From: JAPLXD01 sp041662765
GTDB taxonomy: Bacteria; Patescibacteriota; Minisyncoccia; Moranbacterales; UBA11712
Assembly (NCBI GenBank): GCA_041662765.1
Contig: JBAZRT010000013.1
Coordinates: forward strand, 1-15,819
Reading direction: 5' to 3'
DNA: 15,819 bases
Made by a program: the position numbers and the translations under genes. The notes under the pieces were generated by a model. The model did not search any database. It had not been told where the DNA came from and worked only from the letters and a program-made list of their open reading frames with translations. This document shows positions 7,801 to 13,014 of this stretch, piece by piece (positions within the stretch are counted from its first letter, which is position 1; every line of letters begins with the position of its first letter).

Positions 7801-8329
7801 GCAGATTTGATCGATTTTTGGAAATATAGTTCAATGTTTTGTCCTGAATTGCCTGATCGTCGACGGAGATGTTTCCGTTTTCGTCCCCCAGATGAAGCCA
7901 CTCGGGAATAAGTTCATCCAAAGTATTGATATTGTTTTGCAGCGATGAAAAGCTGGTGTCATCCCAGTTTACATAAAATCCGATCATTTTTGACTGAGGA
8001 GTTGTTTTTGAGGCTGTCGAAGCAAAAGGAGTGGTTTTCAAAATTGACGGGGGAACGACGGATCGCTGGTTGTTGATGAGGGGAATGGTTGATGCTGCTG
8101 CATTTTGAAGGTTTGTGTTCGTTGACACAGAAGGCGGAGCGCTGCGCAAAGAGGAATTGGGAATTGGCAAATTGGCGTTTGGAAAGACCGGCTGGCGGAG
8201 CATACTGAAAAACATCGTACCGAAAAAAATCAGCAAAACAAAACTCAAAGCAAACAGAGAAAATTTGGCATAGCGCCACCTTTGTTTTGTCTGATCGAAG
8301 AATATCTGATTATAGGAGTATTGAGACAT
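4898..8329 (-). CDS. Trifunctional membrane enzyme: GH18 hydrolase - NodB (CE4) deacetylase - GT2 glycosyltransferase
   Basis: 1143 residues from ATG 8329; a TTG at 8383 would add 18. Order: cytosolic basic tail; membrane segment 24-44; Ser/Thr/Pro/Asn-rich linker to about 112; GH18 domain about 115-420 with GISIDFES (acid Glu231), MAYD (285-288) and a late Trp407; CE4 domain about 500-690 with TFDDGPD (502-508), HTFTH (555-559), RPPY (593-596), DW (630-631) and LLHD; membrane segment about 727-752; GT2 domain about 772-990 with VDDGS (D807/D808), DAD (858-860), AEDAD and QRFRW (986-990); then several C-terminal membrane spans. The positive-inside rule puts GH18 and CE4 outside and GT2 inside. 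This fits a synthase that polymerises and exports a beta-linked GlcNAc-type polymer while outer domains deacetylate and cut it. All three sites look intact. The actual polymer is unknown. Confidence 0.9.
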   Translation of the reverse strand: MSQYSYNQIFFDQTKQRWRYAKFSLFALSFVLLIFFGTMFFSMLRQPVFPNANLPIPNSSLRSAPPSVSTNTNLQNAAASTIPLINNQRSVVPPSILKTTPFASTASKTTPQSKMIGFYVNWDDTSFSSLQNNINTLDELIPEWLHLGDENGNISVDDQAIQDKTLNYISKNRSNLPIAPLINNFDQSTQDWNSQMLDKMLNNPDARAQTIQNILDFVTKNKFAGISIDFESVPDTDQPMLAEFMKELYAKFHPMGLEVTQNIPLNDPAFDLKTLSQNSDYLILMAYDEYSVGSDIAGPLASQKWFVDSMNIRLNELPAEKYIVALGNYGYDWDSNTTNGQTYTFQDSILSAKDAGSQIVLNQNSLNPTYNYFDGDVLHHVWFLDATTVFNEISALKNVSVHGYALWRMGSEDPSVWNVFSGRNDLNTDTAKSLLSLGYGYDIDYEGHGEILRVTGTPAKGARDLTFDQRTGLITKETITKYPSSYTIYRWGSSDPKKIALTFDDGPDPAYTPRILSILKQYNAKATFFIVGANGTKNQSLLEQTAVDGNEIGNHTFTHPNITNVSDSQFSFELNSTESLLASATGRHTLLFRPPYAEDVEPVTPEEIRSVLFATNKGYYTVGMHIDPSDWSSPGVDEIVNRVIDGAIGGNGNIVLLHDGGGDRSQTIAALPKIIEGLRAKGFDIVTISELMGVAQDSVMPPVSSDARVMSKISEGGFLATDWGTSFLYNFFIIGIILGILRFFFIAILAIAQKIRRHFEKFPDYIDKFKPSVAVIIPAFNEEKVIRRTVDAVLRSNYSNFEIILVDDGSMDSTLNVMQYFFSENPKVRIYSKSNAGKWSALNFGIEKTRAQVLVTLDADTIFRSSTIEKLIPYFSDLRVGAVAGNTKVGNRHNTLTRWQALEYITSQNLDRRAFDVMNCITVVPGSVGAWRRKAVLEAGGFSDRTLAEDADLTLSIIRLGYKVTYQERAVAYTEAPETIKDFLRQRFRWMLGTLQAAWKHADALFRPRYGALGIIALPNIFVFQIIFTLISPLMDLTILGSLTWALWQSAHHPVDYSAFFAVQKLVKYYLFFLAVDFLTSATAFALEKNEDWKLLFWLVPQRFFYRQLMYFVAFKVFFSALKGKIVGWGKLHRRATVSMETS

Positions 8330-8391
8330 TTCGAACTTTTTAATTCTTCTATTTAATACTATTCTTAAGGCGAAATATTGCAAAAATCCAA

Positions 8392-8425
8392 ATTGAAAGA
8401 ATCCGCAAATACGGATTCTTTCAAT
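8392..8425 (-). terminator. Perfect 14-bp hairpin in the 5' leader / after the RlpA-like gene
   Basis: Inverted repeat with arms 8392-8405 and 8412-8425 (14 of 14 paired) and a 6-base loop. On the minus strand it is followed by TTTGGATTTTTG, an imperfect T-rich tract. It lies about 37 nt past the stop of the RlpA-like gene, so it probably terminates the pheS-to-RlpA-like operon. It also begins about 5 nt after the predicted transcription start of the trifunctional gene, so it would be the first structure in that mRNA and could protect or attenuate it. Confidence 0.55.
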
Positions 8426-8436
8426 ATAGCGAGTCT

Positions 8437-8465
8437 ATTATACACTATATGATATAATATGCTAA
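8437..8465 (-). promoter_or_regulatory. Predicted promoter of the trifunctional enzyme gene
   Basis: Minus strand: -35 TTAGCA (8465-8460, four of six consensus bases), 17-bp spacer, perfect -10 TATAAT (8442-8437). Predicted start is near 8430, giving a leader of about 100 nt to ATG 8329 that opens with the 14-bp hairpin. The -35 overlaps the TAG stop of the upstream gene and the edge of another palindrome (8464-8485). Confidence 0.55.
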
Positions 8466-9322
8466 TTCCAATAGATATTGGAATTTGTGACTATTTTTTT
8501 CCAAGGGCCATCTGGGACATCCTTGTCATCAACAAACTGCCAGCTAGTTTTGTCCACATCCGAAAGACCAAGAAAATCACGGACCGCCGGAGAAACATCC
8601 AGACCGGCATGATCATTGGTTTTGCTTTTCGGCTGAGCGTTTCTGAAAACATATTTAATATCATTTTCGCCAAACGGCCCGGCATCTTCCCATTGAGCAT
8701 AAGCGATCTTGTCGCCTTTGACTATCTTTATCCATTGGTTTTTGCAAACAGACTCCTTGTTGCCCCATTTTTTCTCATCAAACCAGGGGATATATGCATC
8801 CAACCCGCTTTTTCGGTTTCCTTTTGAGTTGAAATCGTTGTACGGCAGAGCAAAGTAGAAAGGATTTTCCTTTGGATTGAAGCCTGCCGGAAAATAGCCG
8901 TTTCTTTTGTTTGGATGGTCAATTCCCCCAAAGTGACTTGACCATTTGTCGTCCCAGCAGCTTGGGGAATTCGAGATATCATGATTGTCTCCGCTTGCCT
9001 TTTCGCCTGTCCAGAATATGGTCGTGGAGATATTTTCATGCAGGGCATAATTTGATGCAGAATCTGATTTCTGGGCTTTTTTTTGAAAAATGCCTGCCAA
9101 ATAATCTTTCGCTTCTTGATACGCTTCGCGAGAAGTACTTGACACATACTTTTCCCAAAGGGATTCACCGGCGCCGTCTTTTTCCGAAAGACTCTGTTTT
9201 TCCGTTTTTGTCTTGGCGCCCGAGTGCGTACTGTCAAAAGCTTCAACAAGGCAAAATACAACGACCACTGCCGTTATTATGATAACCGTGATGATAATTT
9301 TGACTGGTTTGCCTTTATTCAT
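8462..9322 (-). CDS. Membrane-anchored extracytoplasmic protein with RlpA/expansin-like (double-psi barrel) C-terminus
   Basis: 286 residues, not recognised as a named gene. A basic start (MNKGKPVK) leads into one hydrophobic segment (about 8-28) that acts as signal peptide or anchor; the Cys24 context is not a lipobox. Residues 30-95 are polar and Lys/Ser-rich, probably a stalk. From about 98 the chain is rich in aromatics and Gly/Asn, with TTIFWTGEKASGDN, NPFYFALPYND (153-163), two Cys (122, 193) that could pair, then WEDAGPFGEN (211-220) and AGLDVSPAVRDFLGL (239-253) followed by WQFVD. The D-x-GPF plus LDxSPA signature resembles RlpA and expansin barrels, where the Asp is catalytic in lytic transglycosylase members. 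A cell-wall-binding or cleaving role is inference. It starts 13 nt after ispH with an AGGG-like site, as the last gene of that operon. Confidence 0.72.
   Translation of the reverse strand: MNKGKPVKIIITVIIITAVVVVFCLVEAFDSTHSGAKTKTEKQSLSEKDGAGESLWEKYVSSTSREAYQEAKDYLAGIFQKKAQKSDSASNYALHENISTTIFWTGEKASGDNHDISNSPSCWDDKWSSHFGGIDHPNKRNGYFPAGFNPKENPFYFALPYNDFNSKGNRKSGLDAYIPWFDEKKWGNKESVCKNQWIKIVKGDKIAYAQWEDAGPFGENDIKYVFRNAQPKSKTNDHAGLDVSPAVRDFLGLSDVDKTSWQFVDDKDVPDGPWKKIVTNSNIYWN
8464..8485. repeat. Palindrome across the end of the RlpA-like gene and next to the promoter -35
   Basis: Ten-base arms, AATTCCAATA (8464-8473) and TATTGGAATT (8476-8485), with a 2-base centre. It encodes the last residues of the RlpA-like protein and overlaps by two bases the -35 of the trifunctional gene. 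No T-tract follows at once on either strand, so a terminator is unlikely. It could be a protein-binding site or chance in AT-rich DNA. Confidence 0.45.
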
Positions 9323-9335
9323 TAAGCCCTGTTAT

Positions 9336-10181
9336 TTAAACTTTTCCCTTCAGGTTGTTCACAATTTGCTTGATTATCCAGTCCGGAGTCGAAGCGCCGG
9401 CGGATATGGCAATTCTCATTGCGCCCTTCAGCTTTATTTTAGCAATTTCCTTTTCGTTTTCAATAAAGAAAGATTTTTTATTGATCTTTTTGGCGATTTC
9501 ATGCAGCATTTTGGAATTGGCGCTGTCTTTCCCGCCAATGACTATTATTACATCATTCCTCCTCGCAAGATTTCTTATTTCTTTTTGGCGATCGTCCGTT
9601 GAAGGGCAAATCGTATTGAAATACGTGAATTTTTTCAGATTTTTTTGAAGATAGGCAATGATCTTCTTGAATTCCTCAACATTCTGAGTAGTTTGGGAGA
9701 TAAGATAATATTTCTTTGTTTTGTCGAGTTTCATCTTTTTCACTTCTTCCAAGCTTCCGACTATTTTGGCTTTTTTTCCTGACCATTCAAAAATACTTTT
9801 CACTTCTTTGTGATCTCTGTCGCCAAAAACCAGTACTTGGTGTTTTTTTTCGGTGAAGTTTTTGGCCAGCCTTTGGGCTTTCATCACCTTGGGGCAAGTC
9901 GTATCAATGATTTTGAGCCCTTGGGCGCTCGCTTTTTCATAGAAAACCGGTCCGACCCCATGGGCGGTGAAAATAACCGTTCCCTCTTTGATATCGGACA
10001 ATGCCTTGATCTCTTTTATCCCGCGCTTGTACAAATCTTGGCAGACGTCATTGTTGTGGACGAGTTTCCCGAATATATATACGTTATCGCAATCTTTTGA
10101 ATTCACGCAGGTCAAATCATAGGCGCGTTTTACGCCAAAACAAAAACCGGAATGTCGCCCGATGGTGATTTTTGGTTTCAT
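9336..10181 (-). CDS. ispH: 4-hydroxy-3-methylbut-2-enyl diphosphate reductase (IspH/LytB)
   Basis: Iron-sulfur enzyme for the last step of the MEP pathway, reducing HMBPP to IPP and DMAPP. 281 residues, slightly short for the family. The three cluster ligands are present: C14 in GFCFGV, C96 in DTTCPK and C192 in NTICPSTDDRQ. Substrate-site residues are also present: H42 in KLVHNN, H74 in TAHG, H124 and the proton donor E126 in GDRDHKEV, SQTT (162-165), and the GGKDSANSKMLHEIA and AGASTPDWII motifs. It starts 2 nt after the valS stop and is probably translated by coupling, as the Shine-Dalgarno is poor. Its presence implies that this organism makes isoprenoids or at least carries the end of the pathway; no other MEP gene is in the window. 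Confidence 0.95.
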   Translation of the reverse strand: MKPKITIGRHSGFCFGVKRAYDLTCVNSKDCDNVYIFGKLVHNNDVCQDLYKRGIKEIKALSDIKEGTVIFTAHGVGPVFYEKASAQGLKIIDTTCPKVMKAQRLAKNFTEKKHQVLVFGDRDHKEVKSIFEWSGKKAKIVGSLEEVKKMKLDKTKKYYLISQTTQNVEEFKKIIAYLQKNLKKFTYFNTICPSTDDRQKEIRNLARRNDVIIVIGGKDSANSKMLHEIAKKINKKSFFIENEKEIAKIKLKGAMRIAISAGASTPDWIIKQIVNNLKGKV

Positions 10182-10183
10182 AA

Positions 10184-12538
10184 TTATGATATTTTTCCCA
10201 CTTTTCCGACTTTTCTCAAAAATTCTCCGTATTTTTTCAAGTTGACTTTTGTTTTGAGTTTCAATGAATCGATTTCCGCGCCAAGGGATATGCTTTTCTT
10301 GGTTTTGTGTTTTCTGATCTCATCAACAGCTTTGATCGCGCTGCCGAAATCCGAAATATCAGGAGATTTCTTCAATTTTATTTCTTCCGGCCATTTGGAA
10401 ATATGAATGCTTTTTGCCTTTTCGAGATGCTTGAAGTGGGTCTCGAATATTTCTTCCGTGACGAACGGCATTATCGGCGCATAGAGCTTCACAATATTGA
10501 AAAATACGGTCGCAATTGTTTTTTCACCCGCTTTTTTTGACTTCGCGTCATCTCCAAAGAAACGATATTTCACAAACTCGACATAGTAGTCCGCAAACTT
10601 TGACCAGAAAAACCCGTCAATTTCTTCTTTGGCTTTCGCATAGGCATAGGTTTCAAACGCCTTGGTTGTTTTGGCTATTGTTTCGTTCAGCTCTCCAATG
10701 ATCCAAGCATCCGCCGGTTCAACCGCATCCGTGGATTTGAGCAATTCCGCTTTTTTCACATTCATTCCCATGAACCGAGCCGCGTTCCAGAGTTTGGTTG
10801 TGGTTTTTTTGCCTATTTTTATTTCATCTTCAGAATAATTTATATCCTGTCCCAAGCTGCTTCCAGCCGACCAATAGCGCAAAGCGTCCGATCCGTATTT
10901 TTCAAATATTTCCTGCGGCGCAACAACATTGCCAATGCTTTTGGACATCTTTTTTCCTTTTGAATCAAGGACATGCCCCGAAATCATGACATCTTTCCAG
11001 GGAATTTTGTCGAAATGATAGTGCGATCTCACAACTGTATAGAAAAGCCAAGTTGAAATTATATCATGGGCCTGGGGACGCAAATTCATTGGAATCATTT
11101 TTGACGCCTCTTTTTCAGAAAAAAATAATTGCAAAGCAAGCTGCGGGGAAATAGAACTGGTTGCCCATGTGTCGAGCACGTCTTTTTCAGGTATGAATTT
11201 CAAACTTCCGCATTTCTCGCATTTTCCTTTTGGCTTGTCCGTGAGCGGATCGACAGGAAGATCTTTTTCATCTGCCATTTTCACTTCACCGCATTTGGCG
11301 CAATACCAAACGGGAAACGGAATACCGAAAAATCTTTGGCGCGAGATCGCCCAATCCCATCCGAGATTATTGATCCAATTTTCATAGCGCGCCCGCATAA
11401 AAGGCGGATGCCACTTTATTTTTTTTCCAAGTTCAATAAATTTCTTCTTTTTGTCGAGAATCCGAATATACCATTGCTTGGAGTTCAGGATTTCAACCTC
11501 ATTTTTGCAGCGTTCATGGATATTGACCGAGTGCATAATCTTTTTTTGGCCAACGAGCAACTTCTTTTTTTGTAAATCTTCGATGATATTCTGGCGCGCT
11601 TCTTTGGCGGAAAGTCCCGCGTATTTTTTCGCCTGCTCTGACATTTTTCCGGCTTTGTCCAGCGACATCACAAGCGGCAGTTTGTATTCTTTGAACCATT
11701 CCACATCGGTTTTGTCACCAAAAGTACAGCACATCACTGCGCCACTTCCCTTTTCCGGGTCAACTTTTTTGTCCGCTAATATTTCAACTTTATTGCCAAA
11801 AATCGGAACTTGCGCTTTTTGTCCGATCAATTTTTTGTACCTTTTGTCGTCAGGATGCACAAAAACCGCCACACAGCTTGAAAGCAGTTCCGGACGGGTC
11901 GTGGCAATGACCAGATCTTTTTTGTCTTTGAGCTTGAAAACAACATCATTGAAAAGAGTTTCCGCTTCTTTGTCTTCAAGTTCAGCTTGAGCGATCGCTG
12001 TTTGGCAGTGCGGACACCAGACAACCGGCGCCTCCTGGCGATAAGCATGCCATTTTTCAAAAAGATCGATGAAATTTTTTTGGCTAATGCGGCGGCTGTT
12101 GTCGTCGATTGTCGAATAGATCTTTGAAAAATCGCACGACATGCCAATTTTTTTCCAATCCAATATGAAATCCGGCGTAATTTCTTTGACGGTTTGATTA
12201 CACAATTTGATGAATTCGTTGCGATCCATTTTGCTGGCCCGCACGTTCTTCATTTTTTCGATCAATCTTTCGGTCGCAAGGCCATTGTTGTCCGTTCCAA
12301 AAGGAAAAAACACGTTTTCGCCTTTCATCCGGCGGAAACGGGCGACAAAATCCTCATGCGTGTATGAGTAGGCGTGTCCTATATGCATTTTTCCGCTCAC
12401 TGTCGGCGGCGGAGTGTCCACGGAAAAAATCTCCCCCTTGGCCTTGGGGTTGAATTTGTAAATATTATTCTTCTCCCAAAACTCGCGCCACTTCGGCTCG
12501 ATTTCGGAAGGATTGTAATGTTTGGAAACTTCTTTCAT
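10184..12538 (-). CDS. valS: Valyl-tRNA synthetase, archaeal type, lacking the C-terminal coiled coil
   Basis: Class I synthetase charging tRNA-Val. 784 residues, shorter than the roughly 880-950 of most bacterial enzymes. It has HIGH (52-55) in the context VDTPPPTVSGKMHIGHA, the CP1 editing domain (about 195-345) with ATTRPELL and GSGAVMCCTFGDKTDVEW (264-281), and KMSKS (530-534). Zinc-type Cys pairs occur at 175/178, 413/416 and 440/443. The anticodon-binding helical domain follows (about 600-720), and the chain ends soon after, without the long coiled-coil arm that contacts tRNA in typical bacterial ValRS. The CTFGDKTDVEW form is that of archaeal-type ValRS. It starts 5 nt after the stop of the Nudix C-terminal reading frame, with a strong Shine-Dalgarno inside that frame, and is followed after 2 nt by ispH. 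Confidence 0.96.
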   Translation of the reverse strand: MKEVSKHYNPSEIEPKWREFWEKNNIYKFNPKAKGEIFSVDTPPPTVSGKMHIGHAYSYTHEDFVARFRRMKGENVFFPFGTDNNGLATERLIEKMKNVRASKMDRNEFIKLCNQTVKEITPDFILDWKKIGMSCDFSKIYSTIDDNSRRISQKNFIDLFEKWHAYRQEAPVVWCPHCQTAIAQAELEDKEAETLFNDVVFKLKDKKDLVIATTRPELLSSCVAVFVHPDDKRYKKLIGQKAQVPIFGNKVEILADKKVDPEKGSGAVMCCTFGDKTDVEWFKEYKLPLVMSLDKAGKMSEQAKKYAGLSAKEARQNIIEDLQKKKLLVGQKKIMHSVNIHERCKNEVEILNSKQWYIRILDKKKKFIELGKKIKWHPPFMRARYENWINNLGWDWAISRQRFFGIPFPVWYCAKCGEVKMADEKDLPVDPLTDKPKGKCEKCGSLKFIPEKDVLDTWATSSISPQLALQLFFSEKEASKMIPMNLRPQAHDIISTWLFYTVVRSHYHFDKIPWKDVMISGHVLDSKGKKMSKSIGNVVAPQEIFEKYGSDALRYWSAGSSLGQDINYSEDEIKIGKKTTTKLWNAARFMGMNVKKAELLKSTDAVEPADAWIIGELNETIAKTTKAFETYAYAKAKEEIDGFFWSKFADYYVEFVKYRFFGDDAKSKKAGEKTIATVFFNIVKLYAPIMPFVTEEIFETHFKHLEKAKSIHISKWPEEIKLKKSPDISDFGSAIKAVDEIRKHKTKKSISLGAEIDSLKLKTKVNLKKYGEFLRKVGKVGKIS

Positions 12539-12543
12539 AGAGA

Positions 12544-12705
12544 TTATACCTCCCTGATCTCGTGACGGATTATCTCATTTTGATCCTTGAAAAAAACATT
12601 GCCTTCAAAATTTTTCCCTTCTCGAAACAGCGGATACCATATAGGATCGTCTGGCCACATGTCTTTCCAAGGAAGATCATCAGCATCAAACCAATTCGGT
12701 TTCAT
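12544..12705 (-). CDS. C-terminal fragment of MTH1-like Nudix hydrolase (after in-frame TAA)
   Basis: 53 residues from ATG 12705 to TAA 12544, in the same frame as the Nudix gene and separated from it only by TAA and one GAG codon. It begins MKPNWFDADDLPWKDMWPDD, continues with IWYPLF, and ends in REV. This closely follows the C-terminal third of human MTH1 (NUDT1), including the KDMWPDD segment whose Trp and two Asp residues (117, 119, 120 in human MTH1) recognise the oxidised purine base. Either the gene was broken by a recent nonsense mutation or sequencing error, or this half is made separately by re-initiation at an ATG 3 nt past the stop. Its end contains the ribosome-binding site of valS. 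Similarity to MTH1 is from memory of the human sequence, not a search. Confidence 0.75.
   Translation of the reverse strand: MKPNWFDADDLPWKDMWPDDPIWYPLFREGKNFEGNVFFKDQNEIIRHEIREV
12549..12555 (-). promoter_or_regulatory. Strong Shine-Dalgarno for valS
   Basis: Minus-strand AGGGAGG lies 10 nt before ATG 12538, inside the last codons of the Nudix C-terminal reading frame. Ribosomes finishing that frame (TAA 12546-12544) would release 5 nt before the valS start, so translation of the two may be linked. Confidence 0.7.
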
Positions 12706-12708
12706 CTC

Positions 12709-13014
12709 TTAAGTTTCGACCGGCTCTCCTTGAAATTCATTCACAGCAAAAATGTTCACTTCAAGAACTTCTGGATAATTTTCGAATTCAAAATATATAA
12801 TGCCTCTTTTTTCAAATACTGTTGGCGTTATACCGCATTCTTCCTGGAATTCTCGAATCAAACCCTCCTCAATGGTCTCGCCTTTTTCCAATTTTCCTCC
12901 AAAGCCATTCCATCGTCCTTCGCCAAAACCTCTTTTTTTCATACCCAGTAGCACTTTTGGGTTCTGATATACAACGCCAAGCGTCAATATTTTCGTCGGT
13001 TTTGGATGCTCCAT
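12709..13014 (-). CDS. MTH1-like Nudix hydrolase (8-oxo-dGTP diphosphatase), N-terminal part ended by in-frame TAA
   Basis: 101 residues from ATG 13014. The Nudix box is perfect (G40, E46, R54-E55, E58-E59, G61), so metal binding and diphosphate hydrolysis residues are intact. LLGMKKRGFG (22-31) and GRWNGFGGK (33-41) match human MTH1 almost exactly, including its substrate contacts F27 and N33 (here F30 and N36). The family removes oxidised purine nucleoside triphosphates from the pool. The frame stops at TAA 12709 where the family continues; the missing third is encoded in frame directly downstream. As it stands the product lacks the Trp/Asp/Asp base-recognition loop and the last helix and strands, so activity alone is doubtful. 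The ATG overlaps the pheT stop (TAATG) and has a good Shine-Dalgarno. Confidence 0.88.
   Translation of the reverse strand: MEHPKPTKILTLGVVYQNPKVLLGMKKRGFGEGRWNGFGGKLEKGETIEEGLIREFQEECGITPTVFEKRGIIYFEFENYPEVLEVNIFAVNEFQGEPVET

Noticed and set aside
8330..8383. TTG start at 8383 for the trifunctional enzyme
   Set aside because: It would place the start right after the hairpin and add 18 unconserved-looking residues; ATG 8329 is a better start.
9804..9824. IspH GDRDHKEV in place of the E. coli-like GHxGHPEV as a broken active site
   Set aside because: The essential His124 and Glu126 are kept, and other IspH proteins as I recall vary at the other positions, so this is ordinary family variation.
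12541..12550. TATAAT on the minus strand just before valS as a promoter
   Set aside because: It overlaps the Shine-Dalgarno to start-codon gap, leaves no room for a transcript start before the ATG, and has no -35; it is a by-product of GTA-TAA-TCT.
12709..12711. TAA read as a sense codon through an altered genetic code
   Set aside because: TAA ends at least six other genes here (pheT, valS, ispH, proS, the dehydrogenase and the Nudix 3' half), so a general reassignment is untenable.
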